From the NCBI RefSeq assembly GCF_040436345.1, contig NC_133236.1, positions 17,935,466 to 17,999,465 of the forward strand: DNA of 64,000 nucleotides. The letters run 5' to 3'. The stretch comes from Pagrus major. Its lineage: Eukaryota; Chordata; Actinopteri; Spariformes; Sparidae. The position numbers and the translations under genes are program-made. Shown here piece after piece: positions 1-13,490 of this stretch. Numbering within the stretch: the first letter of the stretch is position 1; every line of letters begins with the position of its first letter. The notes under the pieces are model-generated. The model saw only the letters and a program-made list of their open reading frames with translations. It was not told the DNA's origin and did not search any database.

Positions 1-32
1 TCTTGTTGAAACTCGTCCAAACAGCTGGTTCC

Positions 33-33
<1 letters not shown>

Positions 34-121
<88 letters not shown>
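34..121. repeat. (CA)n microsatellite
   Basis: About 44 uninterrupted CA units in the plekhg1 intron. Long pure dinucleotide runs like this are usually length-polymorphic. Confidence 0.97.
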
Positions 122-124
<3 letters not shown>

Positions 125-1380
125 TTAGAAACCGACAATGTGCTATTTCAGGAGATTCATTTACAAAAATCAGGTACAGCTGCTGCACGAAGTCAGTAAA
201 CTTTATTGAGGCTCGTGTTATTTTTTGGTGGTTTAAATGTGTGTTTTAAGTGCAACAGGAGGGAGGGAATTTTAAGGACCGTCCAAATGTATAATCACCT
301 TTTTACAGGAGGGGGATAATAGCAGGGCTTCATTGAGACAAACTGGACTCAGCAGCTCTGCTATCTCTGCTCCTTCTGCCTGTGTGTTTCAGCCTTTATT
401 CCTCCTGTGCTCCTCGCCCATCTGTGCCCTCAAAAAAATTGCATGATTATGTCCCATGATGACTTGCTGCATTCCAGCACTTCCTTTAAAACACTTTACA
501 TTCCCTCCCTGCCCGACTGCAATTACACCCAACACCACAGAGCAACTGTCTGACCATGAAGTCACATACTCCCTAAATACGGCAGCTGTTGTTGAGACAA
601 ACCCGTTTTATAGCAGCCCACAGCAGCACTCTGCATAATTAACTGGGATCCATAAACAAACCAGCGTGATGACATCTTGTAACCCACTGATTCATGTTAC
701 AGTCGCAAAAAAGTCTTTACGAGAAAATAAGCCGATCTCAGAAGAGCCCCTAACCTGAAATACACACATCCTATTGTTGACTTTTATTCTGTAGCCAGCA
801 CAGCATTCATTATAAAACCAGTATAACATCCTTATGGTGTTTACTGTGTGGTTTATCCAGGGGTTAAATTGGGTGAAAGCCAACTGAAAGCAAGGCTCCA
901 CCTCTGAAAGTCAAAAAAACACCCTGCCTCTCATAACTACTCTCTCATGCAACTCTTTCTTGATTAAACCAACCAAAAACAGTGAAGTCCCTTAAAAAAA
1001 CACTCAATTTTGAGACTTGTTACGTTACAAGAAACTTAGTAGCTGAGATGAACACACAGTATCTTTAACTGTGCATTCAAAGAGTTGGCGTCTTTTGGCT
1101 TCTATAGATTTTACAGTGAGTACGAGCGCTAAATCTGTAGCCAGTCCACCGCCTGGAAACATTTAGTCACCGCTGACCATCACACTCCCTTTACATTGAG
1201 ACATCCAAGGACTCACATCCATGTGTGTGTCTTCATCATTTCACACACGGACTTCTGGTAAAAGGGTTGTAACCAGAACAGTAACCAGGGTTCTTTTGTA
1301 TTGCTGAAAAGTTAGTCACAGTTGCTAGGACCCAGAAAAACCACAAAACCTTTCTTTCACTATCTGCAGCGAAATGCACG

Positions 1381-1388
1381 CGCACACA

Positions 1389-1441
<53 letters not shown>
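1381..1441. repeat. (CA)n microsatellite
   Basis: Nearly pure CA run with an early AA interruption, in the plekhg1 intron. Confidence 0.96.
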
Positions 1442-1444
<3 letters not shown>

Positions 1445-2280
1445 TGCATTTCTAGTCTGAGCACAGTGTTTGAAGAAGAGACAAATCTCGCTGTAAATCT
1501 CTCCCTCTCTCTCAGATAATTGGCTATCTATCCTCATGTTCTCTGACTGTGCTATGTGTTGACTAAGCCTCCAAAGCGTTTTATGGGTTGCTACATGCTG
1601 ACTGAAGCACAGAGGGCACAATTACAACAAGGTCTTAAGCTTTTCTTTTTTTCACCCCTACTGATCTGTCATGCACCTGATGACTCACTGTGACCTGACC
1701 AGTCTCGACAAATCGCAACAAAAACAGCTGGTTAATTACTTTAACCTCCTCTTTTTGTTTCAGTTTGTCGTCATTAGCAGCCAGCGCTCAAAAAAGTACA
1801 AATCTTCTAGTATAATTTGCATCTTGATTCTGGAAAAAGATATGTTTTGATTTTCAGAGTTCAAAACGCTCACATGCAGCATTTGGACATGCTGATTATA
1901 TGATTTAGCTATAGCTTGTATATATTTCTTAAAGGGGAAGTTTATTACAGATCTGAGCTATTTCAGGGTCTGCTGGTTTCATGGTCGGCTTCAAAGAGTT
2001 TGTGCAGACATGCGTGCTCGGCACAAATTTGTAGCCCATGGAGGCATTTGTGTGTCTTGCGGTCTAGTGTTCATGGTCCAGACGGATATTAAGAGTGTGT
2101 ATTAGGAGTGTGTGCTGGTGTGTGTCATCAGAAATCGATGGTGGCACATCTGGTTGTGTTTAGGCCTGGTCTGTGGCGGCAGACTGCTGGAGACGAGGAG
2201 GAGAGCTCTGCTCTTCAATTTAGGACGGTTCCCACGGAGCACCTCAGGCTAACACATCATGAGAGTCTGTGTCTGTCCAC

Positions 2281-2283
<3 letters not shown>

Positions 2284-2358
<75 letters not shown>
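2284..2358. repeat. (GT)n microsatellite
   Basis: About 37 uninterrupted GT units on the + strand, in the plekhg1 intron. Confidence 0.97.
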
Positions 2359-2360
<2 letters not shown>

Positions 2361-2496
2361 AGTTTGTGTTCAAGTAGGTTGAAATGTTTGCTGTAGCTTG
2401 AATAGGAATGTATATTTACATAAAGCAAAAAACAAAACATTTACATGCATTCAGTCTATGTATAGTGTAAGTTTACTATGAATTACATGTTGGAAA

Positions 2497-2502
2497 GTGT
2501 GT

Positions 2503-2543
<41 letters not shown>

Positions 2544-2560
2544 TGCGTGTGCGTGTGTGT
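2497..2560. repeat. (GT)n microsatellite, compound with GC steps
   Basis: GT run with a TCTG interruption and a 3' part mixing GTGC and GCGT units. Alternating purine-pyrimidine throughout, so a possible Z-DNA former. Confidence 0.93.
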
Positions 2561-3994
2561 ACATTATGAACCAGGACAGACTTCTGTCATGTGCCCTGTG
2601 TGTTTATGATGTCGCTTCCTGGTAGCTGTCCACATCCTGCGACCCCCGAGTGTTTATGGACACAAATAGAGTATAATTGGACACAGTTATGCAACAGTAT
2701 GGGGCTCATCTCCCGGCCTCCAAGAGAGCACGAAGACGAGGAGCTCAAAGTTATTAAAAAGCAAAGGAAATTAGGGGAATATCCATAAAAGATAGATGAA
2801 GAGATGAGATAGAAATCAGGACGATCTGGAGGTTGAGAGCAAAGGAAGCCCCTCTCGTTCTAGCTTTGACAAGTCACTCCGTCTCTGATGTCTTTGATGT
2901 TCAGAGAGGCATGCAAGGTGGGAAAAGTCTCAATTAAAGGGGCGGTGATGAAGTATGAGGGGATATTTAATCCGAGCGCTCAGGGCTGTTGGGATCAACA
3001 GAGACTTAAAGGCCAGGACGAAAGGCTAATCATAAGCTACGGGGTTGACTTTCAATTAGTAGTGGTGAGCGGAGGAGAGAGGATGCCTTGTCTGTGGGCT
3101 CAGAGTGTGCAGAGTCGTAAACATGAAATAACCGGCGAGTCATCAGAACTCCGCCGATACAGTGATGAAGAGGCAGATACATCTTGACCTTTAAAAGGAT
3201 AACACAGGAACATTGGTTTTGTGTTTCAGTCCATTTATTAAAAGGCATATTAACTTTGTATTAAAACCAATAATGTTGAAATATGTGCTGCTGTGTTGTA
3301 AGAAACTTAGCCTTTGTTTTCTGTTCCAGGCATCCATTGTGTTCAAATCATTTTCGTATGATATGAGAATTTATTAGCAGCCTCTTGAAACTTGCTTTGG
3401 TTGTGTAATCCAAGTCTGCATGAAGTTTTGTCAGAGGATAACATGTTGTTGTGAGAAAATGGAGTAGACTTTTCAAATTAAACTGCAGAACAAGGAAACA
3501 AAAGCTTTCTTCATATAGCACAAGAGAAGAAATGAGTTTACAAAGAAAAATGTAATTATAATCATGGTCAATATATATTATACAAACAAACATGTTACAT
3601 ATGTCGACATTTAGACATTTTACAACCTGCTTCCACACATAAAAACACATGGTAACAAACTACATTGATAAAAGTGAGAAAAAGTCAAGTGCATGATTTA
3701 TTGTTAAAGAGCGAAAACTTGCAAAAACACTTCATGGGCCTTTAATTAGTGTACGTGTAATTATATTGCGGAGCCAAAAACCACCAAAAGTCACAAACAA
3801 AATTCAGTCAGAGATTCATCCTCATGGTTGTGAACATGATGAGCATTATACATGATAAACATCTGCATATTCATCCCTCAGTACACACACCTACATCTCT
3901 ACATCTCACACCTTTTCTTCTCCTGACTCTTCAGTTCGTCCTGTTTCCTGTCAGCAAAACACATAAACTAATTTGTCCTTGTTGTGTTTCACAG

Positions 3995-4813
3995 AGTGAA
4001 GAATTTCACATCTACACTCAGTACTGCACCAACTACCCACGGTAAGACCAAGACCAGAATGTGTTGTTGAGTGTGTGTGTGTGTGTGTGTGTTACAGTAC
4101 AGTGTCTACTCTCCAGAACCCATCTTGTTGTTGTCGTTGTCATCCTATCTTGATCTCACCTCCACATACAGTCTTCCCAGCGTCTCACATGGCTCCATTG
4201 TGCACATCGATCAATGCGTTACCCTTTTTTCTCCCTCCCTGACAAACTGACACTGCTCCATAGAAGCCACCTCAGCAGGAGTCGAAGTGTCTACCTACAG
4301 TTGTGCCTCAGGGTCTCCCTCCCTCCCTCCGTGCTCTGTTTCTTTCCTCTCATTCTTTTATTCGCTGCCTATTGACAGAGTTACAGCTCGCACACTGACA
4401 GACGGGGTATTATAGTTGTCACCTTATCATACCGTACACCGTTAATGTTTTATTAAGCTTTGTGTGAGTGTGGTCCTGTGGGGATCGCTCGGGAGGAGTA
4501 ATGTGGAGGTTTTTTGTGTGTCGGTGTGCATATTGTGTGTGACTTAAATGGGCTGAAACGTGAGGCTGTTCTTCATGCCAAGACAAACTGCACCGAGCAA
4601 ACACACCGTCTCCTGCGGCTACCATATTGATGATAAGAAAGGCACGTGGGGTAGAAACTGTTTACAAGCTAATGACGACTAATTGAATGCTGATTTGGTG
4701 TGTGTGTGTGTGTGTCACTGTGTGTGTGAAGGGGCTATTGTCAGCTGTTTGAGATAGACCTTCTCCCACATCCACACCACAGCTGGTGACCCCGACCAAG
4801 GTCACACACGACA

Positions 4814-4859
<46 letters not shown>

Positions 4860-7800
4860 TACATGGGAGACACTCGCAATCACAAATGCACACGCACACA
4901 CACAGAGGCTGCAGATGTATCGCGGTCATGCTGAGCTCTGAGGTCGGGTTTCCTCCAGAACAATGTGAAGCCTGTGTAGAGCTTCACTGGAATTTAGGCA
5001 TGCAGACATGCACATGCATGCGCATACACACACACACACACACACACGCACACAAAGACACAGAAGAAAGCCGAGTTTTAGAGCAATTCACAACCGTCTT
5101 TTCCACTGTGCATGTGTGCGCACACAGACACACAAACAGCCTACTTTTTTTCTTCCCCTCAGTAGGTCACACAGCACTGACAAGTAAATTCAGGTCTTAC
5201 TGCTGTTTTAATAGAATATGTACCAAACACATATTCATAATAACCCAATAGTTTAAAATCTTTTAAAAATGCTATACAAACAATAATCTACAATCACCAT
5301 TTATTGACCTTTTAAAGCTCTCATATTGTAGAGGGGGAGATTTTTGGGTCTTTCCTCATTATAAAGCAGGTACTGTATAAGTCCTGTGGAAGTATCAAAA
5401 TGTTTGTGTTAATTTGACAGGGACAGTGAACAGCTTCATAGCGGTAACAGAGTTAGCTACAAGCTAATTTGTAAGACAGAACAAGAGTATGAACAGGAGG
5501 AATGATGGATGAGGATGTGAGTGTTGTTTTAAGATGAACTTGGAAAAATGTGAACCTCCCCTTTAATTTAATTATAGTTAATAATTTGATATTCGAGCAG
5601 ATTGTTTATGCATGCACAGTGCAGTGCATTGGGTCTAGAGCATCACAACTGTACTCATATTTGTCATATGAATATCATGCAAATTATATTAATTTCAACA
5701 AAAGGCAGATAAAAGGTTGGAGATTGTCACAGTCTTCCCATAATTTGCTAAAATCTCTTTCTTTCAAATGTGTTTTTAGTGCTTTCTGTCCAAATCAGGC
5801 GTGAAATCTTTAGTACTCTCAGTCAGGATGAACATTACAACTCCTGTTTGTCATCACTGTCAGTTTACACTTTCCTACAAATCCCTGATATCTCATTCGT
5901 CGTGTTTCGTCTCCACAGGTCGGTGGCTGTGCTAACAGAGTGCATGAGGAACAAGGCGTTGGCCAAGTTTTTCCGCGAGCGCCAGGAATCTCTGAGACAC
6001 TCCTTGCCCCTGGGCTCCTACCTGCTCAAGCCAGTGCAGAGGATCCTCAAGTACCACCTACTGCTGCACGTAAGTCACACAAACAGTTACTTTTTACCCA
6101 CACAAATGCAAGCACGGGCACAGGACAGGACACCGATGGATAATGTATGCCAATATAAATAGATGTGTCTGGTTACAGCATTTCTGACTCGTCTCCAAAT
6201 AACAGTCTCCACTGGAGAAGCCAAATGTTTAGCCATATGGTGCTCAGTATGTATGTTCCTGTGTGTGTACCGTACATGTGCTTGCATTAGAGTGTGTTTA
6301 TGTGCAGAAACATGCACACACAAATGAAAAAAGTCCTCATCTCACTGAAATCTCTGAAAAAAATTAGATAAAATCCTTTTTTGCTTTTTTTCTTAGATTT
6401 TGTGTGCACCTCTATGCATGAGTATATGTGCATACATTATGTCCAAATGCTAGCTCCTAGCGTTATGTGTGTGTGTGTGTGTGTCGTCTGTACAGGAGAT
6501 AGCCAACCACATGGAGAAGGACACGGAGACCTACGAGGTGGTGCAGGAAGCCATAGACACCATGCAGAGAGTGGCCTGGCACATCAATGACATGAAGAGG
6601 AAACACGAGCACGCCGTTAGGTTGCAGGTACAACTAGCAAAAATTCAGTCGATTTGTGTGCAGACCTTTCCTGAATTCATTAAATGTTGAGCGTGTGATC
6701 TCCCCCACGATGCATCCTGCACACTTTTCACGTCTTTCATTATTTCGAGCCTTTCAAGGAGCCGATTATTTTATAGTCCTGCACAAAAGCTATGTGCACT
6801 CTAGGTTTGAATCAGCCAAGGCTCTGATCCTCCCCACGTCTTTCTTACACAAGTCCCCGCATTTTCCACTGGGCTAATGATGGCCTTGCATAGAGAGGAC
6901 ACATAAAAGAGAAGCTTGTTCCTTTTATCAGCTGGGAGCCAGAAGGGTCAGATGAATGCAGGAATGTGTGTGGAAGCGTTTACTCTCCATGTCTGGAGAA
7001 AGGATTGGCTTGCTATTACATTTTCCAGGATTTTTTTGTTTTGTCCGCTTCATTATCATTTTTTTCTCCTTTGTACCTCTCGTAAACCTTTTTATTTTTA
7101 TTTTCTGTATTCTGTTTCTTCCACAAACATCCTTTTATCTTCCTTCTTCGGGCCATCTTTAAAAACCCACATTCTTAAAACAGCTGTTCAGTGATCCATC
7201 TATAATTTTATGTTTTAACTTTTATCTGTTCACGGTCTCCATGTTGTTTTGAGTTCTCATATTTCAAAGCACTTTGTAACTGTGTTTAAGTCTCATCTAT
7301 GAGCACGTCACACTTCTTTTTCCAATCATTTTCTTTACCTTTTATCTAAGTTTTTATCTAAACCAGATCAGTCTAGCTTTATTTTTTGAATGTGTGGTGA
7401 TCAAATGTTTATTATTCTGCAATATGTTTTTAAAATCACCTGTTTTATTTGCCTTTTTACCTGCTATATGTTAAAACAATTTTCTGTGCTTTCTGCAGGA
7501 AATCCAGAGCCTGCTGACCAACTGGAAGGGCCCTGATCTGATCGGCTACGGCGAGCTGGTCCTCGAAGGAACGTTTCGTCTGCAGCGAGCCAAAAACGAG
7601 AGAACTCTCTTCCTGTTTGACAAGCTTCTGCTCATTACCAAGAAACGCGAGGAAACCTACACGTACAAGGCTCACATACTGGTCAGTCGTGCTACTTGAA
7701 GTGTCCCAAAGAGACGCTAAATAAACAAATGTTTCTACTCAGTAAAAGAGTTTCTAACTCGACTTCCTACATGTCTGGTTTTTTTTGCAGTGCTGCAATC

Positions 7801-10800
7801 TGATGCTGGTGGAAGTTATTCCTAAAGAACCACTGAGTTTCAGCGTGTTTCACTACAAGAATCCCAAACTTCAGCACACAGTCCAGGTATAGAAACATTG
7901 CACAAGAGAACACACATCATAGCACAAGACGTCCAAGTCTTTGTGACTGTAATTACATGTTTTGGTTGAACTTGCGCAGCTACCCGCAGCCTTGAGCAAG
8001 AGTGAAATAAGAAAGTGTGACGATTATTTGCAGGTGTCTGATTGTTTTGTAGATCGTCCAGGCTCACCCTCCTAGAGATGCTTAGACATGTCGAGTGCTC
8101 AGAAGCTAATGCAGCCATTGTTGTTACCTAACCACTGTGTTTTGGACAAGTGCTGAAAAATATAAGATAATCTGTGTGATGTAAGAACGTCAGGGTTAAT
8201 CCCGACCCTTTCAGCCACCTTTTTTAAAGTTCATGACTGACATTATCTTCTCTGTGATGTTTCGCACTCTGCCCTCAGGCCAAATCACAGCAAGACAAGC
8301 GCATGTGGATCTTACACCTCAAAAGACTCATACTTGAAAACCATCCTGCAAAAATCCCTGCCAAGGTAAGAGCAGCTCGTCTCCTGACAGCTTGTTCACT
8401 GATGGCGTAAACACATAATTTGAGTAGGATGTATTGGAAATGTCAGTCCCTCTCGCCCACTTCGCTTCTCCTTCGTCTCCACCTTTCTTTCCCCCTGATT
8501 TTTCTCCTTTCCTTTCATGTCTTCTGACAATTACTTTTCTGTCTCATCATCTGCCGTTGGCCATTTGTAAGTGCAAACTGAGGATTTCTCTCCAGGGGTG
8601 AAGGTCACTGAGAGAGTTCACTGTGATTACATAAAAGGGCTGCTTGTTAAGTGTCAAACTTGTGCAAAGTTGTTGAGCAAGGCCTGTAATTTGGCGCCAC
8701 CTTGTGGCAAAGCTTATGTTCTCGCATAACCTTTAACCTGTTGAACTCATTGTCTTTTTCATATTTGAATTCTAGGCTAAGCAGGCGATTTTGGAGATGG
8801 ATGCAATGCGTAAGTGCCAATTTACACACAATTTATAGAATATTAATTAATTTCTTTATTATGTTTTGGGTTTAACCATATTCATACATTTTAATCATAT
8901 TGTATTTGTTGTGTGACATCTTTTCTGTCTTTTCTTTAGATCATCCCGGGTTTCATTACAGCCCTGATGGAGACAAGAAGGACTCCCCTCAGACCAAGGA
9001 GGGTCCTACCCCTCGAAGAGGACGCAGAAAAGGTAAGAGATTAAAGAAATGTACTGTTTTGAAAAAATTCACTCCTTTGTATGGAAGCTCTATCCTGCCA
9101 AGGGGATGAAAAAAGGATCCTTAAGTAATTATGACAACATTTCTCACTTTCAAGATAATAACTTAGTATCTCTTAACAATGATGTAGTATCTGTACTGGA
9201 GGTACTGATCCATGTGGTCTGTATCTGTAAGCTATCAGAAAACATGCAGGAATATGGATGAAATGAACCCAGAGCACGGACTGAAGGCTCCGTCCATATC
9301 TATAACTAACACTGAGCAGAAATGAGCCTCAAGTCAATACATTACGAAGGTTTCTCATTATTTCAACTCATCATTTTAAGATACTAAGTCATTCCTTTGT
9401 TTGACTTCCCAGAGCCTCTATCGAAATTATTGAAGAATGCCAAGCAGAATGCTGCCAACACGGACGGCGAAAAGGTAAGCTACAACCAAAGATGACAAAC
9501 AGTTTTAGTTTGAGAAGCATGACTACGATGTCATTTCAACACTTCATCACTTGCTCCTCTTCAGCGGCAAAGTCTGGGTGCCACCCTACTTTCACCAGTG
9601 TCCCAGCTGGCTTTGGGCACTATCGGTCGCAGCCGCAGCCTCATCAACCAATCACAGGAGTCCCTGGACCCCGGGGATCACTTTGACCACAGTGACAGAG
9701 AAGAGGAGCCACATCAGCAAGATGCTGATGATGAAGACGACAGTGGCCTGGTGAGTTTAAAAGCTGCCCAGTGAAGATTCCACTTTCATCTTTGGTCCTT
9801 CAGACATGTTGTTAATGCTGAAAACTGTGTATTCAGGGAGGTGGAAAGCGACTGCGAGTCCCCGGAAAAAGCAGCAGGAAGAGGCTGAACCCTCAGGCAT
9901 CTGTCGATAGTATAGAGCAGTGGAAAACCTTCAACATGAGCCCTTCAGACCTACAGGTATGATCACAAATGCACAGATAATCTAATTCCGTCTGGATGTT
10001 TTTAAACTGCCTTTACAACTTCTGCTTTTCTTTACCATAGAAAGCAAGAGAGACCCTCGTGAGGGAAGGAAGTCACCACCCTCCACTTCTCAGGACACCT
10101 CATGTGGTTGAGGAACCGCCAGAGACACCCATTCCCTCCGTAGTAATCACAGAAAGTGACCATTCTGTGAGCAACATCTGGGCAGACCACCGAGCTCGCA
10201 GGGCCATGTTCCCCACCCGCCAGAGAACCATGCAGCCTGATGACGAGGACGAGGACATCTACCAGATGTTTGTCCCCACAGAGCCAAGTGGACCGGAACC
10301 AGAGGCACCATCGGAGAGGTCTGAGGCCACCTCTTCGCCCAAGACAGCTCGGCCCTGCAGCTGGCACGTCGAACAGGTTCCCACAGTGCATGTTGACCCT
10401 CCTTCCAATGGGAGCAGAGTCCTGCGGAGGGCGAGCAGTGCCGGAGAGAAGGCTACAGAGGCTATACAGAGTCCTGATGATGACCAGTCTGGTCATAGTA
10501 ACTTGGAAGTGATCCATACTGAATCATCCAGCAATGACATATCTGGATCGTCCTCAGCCGAGCAGCTGACGATAGATGATATTGAGAATGTATATGACAA
10601 CATCAGTTATGAGGACCTAAAGAGCATGGGCCTCATGAGAAGAGACCCTGAGGAGAATCAATCACGGAAAGAAACCTCTACAGATGTACAGGGTTCCCAG
10701 AGCCAAACAGCAAGGGTACCAGGTGCTCCGGAGGTTCCAGCGGTCACAGAGCCATTGATTGAACCAGACAGTTCGTCAGAGAGCAACAGATCCTCCACAC

Positions 10801-13111
10801 AGGAGGGGAGGCCGTATGGGACATGTGACCTTAAGATAGTGGAGGAGAACATCTATGACACCATCTGTTTCAGGGAGCCCCCAACAACAGAGCTTAAAGG
10901 AATGAATGAAGGCAACAAATTAAAAGACGAGAGGGACAGTCTGCTGGCCTCTGAACAAGACCTGACTGAAAGCCTCAGAGGGTTTGTATCTGAGGAGAGC
11001 CTCCACTTTGGAGAGGATGAAGGAGCAGACACCTCCCATCCTGTACCATGTCCCTGTGAGCCAGATTACTCCTCCTCCTCTGCCTCTGAAACTTTCTCTC
11101 AGCGCTCACATAAAGGCGATAAGATGTCAGAGCAGGTCGACGAGATCTGGAACGACCTTGAAAACTACATCAAGAGCAATGAGAAGAAAGCTGATAGACT
11201 TCCTGCTGCCTTCCCTGTCAGTGCCAGTGAATCGCCCAAAAAGGCTTCCTCCGTTAAAAACAGCCCTACAAAGCGAGCCCATGTAAATAGTCCTCAAGCA
11301 GCCAGCCCTCCAACTAAGAGTCCCCCAACACATCAGCCTAAAACCCCACCTGTCACCTCAACACCATCATTCACCATCCCGGTCATCAACCTCCCTGACT
11401 TTCTAAGTGAAGAAACCCCTGTGGAAGAACATCATAGCCCTCCTCCTGCAGAACGCCCCCTTCCTGTCACCCCAGAGCCCCTCCCAGGCACAGTTAAGAA
11501 CATTCGTAAAAGACTGGCTCGCCTCAGCAGTGGCAGCTTCCGCCTAGAGGACGACGACCTGGTAGAGATTCCTCAACGAAATGTAACTCAGAGGGATATT
11601 CCCCTCAAGGACCTTCATAGCTTGTTTCCAGGGGAGCTGGCAGGTCTGGACACACCCCTTGCCTCATCATCTCTCCTGCTCTCTCCTCTGGGTGAATCTG
11701 TGGACCTCGACCTGATGGATAAATCAAAGAGCCGGGTGTTCCTGATGGCACGGCAGTATAGCCAGAAGATAAAGAAGGCCAACCAGCTGCTGCGTATGAG
11801 GAGCATGGACCCTGGAGACTCTTGTACTCGGGCCAGAGCTGAGAAGAAGCAGAAAGACCTAGCAGCCATCTTAGAAGAGAAGAAACAAGGAGGCGCTGCC
11901 ATAGGTAACACAAAACATTTAGTTCTCAGAACATTAGTTTCTAACTCTGCTTTTGTTGATAGATCTGGCTAACCTAACCTTGACCCTCCCAATACTCAGG
12001 GAATCTGTCAATACTGAGTACTGATCTGACAGGAGTGCTGTCTTTTCCCTTAATGTAAAATCTTTTCCTCAATTTCTCACACGTTTTTCAAATCTTCTGT
12101 GTTCCCTCTTCAGGTGCAAGGATAGCAGAGTACTCCCAACTCTATGACCAGGTCATGTTTAAAGATCCTCCTGGTCCAGCTGGTCAGACCTCCGCTGCCC
12201 CACACCACACACATCCAGGGCTGCCATATTCTCCGTCCATGCCCGAGACCTCCCTGGAGGAGGAATGGCTCCACTCCACTTACAGCAACGGGGAGCTGGC
12301 CAGCTTCATTTCCTCATCCAGCGAGGTGGAAGATGGCCAGGCGACCTCAACCCCGCATCACAGACTTACCTCCTCCTGCTCCATCCCTTCCCTCCAGACC
12401 TTCCCTCCCTCTCCGAGTAGCCCACCGTCCCAGAGGTGGAGCATGACAGCGCCGAGTGAAAAAGAGGAGCATGTGTACAGTTCCATTAAGAGACATCCTT
12501 CCTTTAACACTCCATCTTCGCCCTCCTCAAAGTCTTCCCCATCCACTCACTGTCAGTCAGTCGGCTCTCTGTGCAGCCAGCAGCAGGAGAAGAACCAGTC
12601 TGGTCTCAAATGTAACGGACCCACTTTGGATCAATCCACAGACAGACTCCACGGCCCCAGTCTGGGTCGTGCTGGTCGGCAGAGTAGCCTCCCAGAGCGC
12701 TCCACCCAGGGACAGTCAGACCTCACTTTACATGACGGTCAACAGGTGGTGGTCCTGAACCGGGCTTCTGCACTGAGCATACTCAACGCCACCCAGAACT
12801 ACCTGGCTAATTTTAAGGACAACGGGGAAGACGATGATGACTATGTCGAGATCCGCTCAGAGGACGAGAGCGAGCAGGAGCAGGTCAGGTTGGCCCAGAG
12901 AAACGGCAGCTCAACCAATCAGAACAGGGGTCTTGTCCATTCCCAGAGTCTGCCGTGCACACCGGTGCGCTCCTGCGACCCGCTGAGGTCTCTTGACCGT
13001 GATCAGCTGGAGAAGTACCTGTGGAGCGAGCCGCAAGCATCCAGCCAACCCAAAATAGTCCAGTCTCTGAGGGAGAAGTTTCAGTGTCTGAGCTCCAGCA
13101 GCTTCGCCTAA
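3995..13111 (+). CDS. plekhg1: PLEKHG1-like Rho guanine-nucleotide exchange factor (5'-truncated by the window edge)
   Basis: DH-PH exchange factor that activates Rho-family GTPases to remodel actin. Coding exons: 3995-4041, 5919-6069, 6496-6627, 7499-7681, 7791-7886, 8279-8365, 8776-8809, 8940-9032, 9413-9474, 9565-9750, 9837-9956, 10041-11904, 12114-13111. All have GT-AG borders and compatible phases, giving 1350 residues and a TAA stop. Residues 1-110 are the C-terminal half of the DH domain, including [15 protein letters not shown]. Residues 111-232 are the PH domain, with the late-helix Trp in [10 protein letters not shown]. The rest is a long, low-complexity Ser/Pro/acidic tail. It carries conserved-looking tyrosine motifs ([19 protein letters not shown]), the block [15 protein letters not shown], and the C-terminus [15 protein letters not shown], which matches PLEKHG1 and not PLEKHG2/3. 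The start codon and first DH exons lie left of the window. Exon 12 (1.86 kb) holds most of the tail. Family assignment is firm; exon ends come from splice consensus only. Confidence 0.93.
4042..5918 (+). other. plekhg1 intron with several microsatellites
   Basis: Intron between the first two visible DH exons. It holds GT runs at 4071-4092 and 4699-4727, a CA run at 4815-4856 and a shorter CA run at 5030-5053. No exon or RNA gene is recognised. Confidence 0.85.
4815..4856. repeat. (CA)n microsatellite
   Basis: About 21 CA units, followed by further CA-rich sequence up to about 4910. Confidence 0.95.
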
Positions 13112-13490
13112 GTCTATATGACAACTAAAAGCCAAATATATATATAGATATATATATATAAACATACAGCATATAGCAACAAAAGGGACACTGCTGCTTT
13201 GCCTTGAATGGCCTACAGCATTCAACATCATAAAACATATTAAACAAACATAAACCATCTCTCAACATAGATCAGAAACAGTTTCTTTGATTGCAGACTA
13301 ACTAACAACTAACCTCTCTGTTACAGGGCTTCAGTGTAAAATGCACAGTAGGTTACTATTAATAGTCGAAATGCCACATCAAAGCCTGCATGTGAGCTGC
13401 CTTAGCACTTCTTATGTATGTTTCAAAGTGATCTGGTGGGGAAAAGTAAGCAAGAAGTGATCGAAGCAAAAATGTTCTCTTTCTAACTGC

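Larger units (their letters stand above)
1..3994 (+). other. plekhg1 intron (partial)
   Basis: Sequence upstream of the first visible plekhg1 exon. I searched it for the missing DH-domain exon, which should end near a GDPVAVAECF-like stretch, and found none, so this is probably one long intron of at least 3.9 kb. It contains CA/GT microsatellites and nothing else I recognise. Short open frames here (for example 2591-2788 and 2888-3187) have no family resemblance. Confidence 0.6.

Noticed and set aside
1236..2440. Open frames encoding poly-(Cys-Val) or poly-(Thr-His)
   Set aside because: They are direct translations of GT/CA microsatellites with no start context, splice sites or homologues.
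4071..5053. Series of similar CA/GT blocks that could look like a spaced repeat array
   Set aside because: Units are simple dinucleotides with irregular spacing in a vertebrate intron; not a CRISPR array.
10032..10517. 161-codon minus-strand frame opposite plekhg1 exon 12
   Set aside because: Shadow of a GC-richer true coding exon. The + strand frame is clearly conserved and has matching splice sites.
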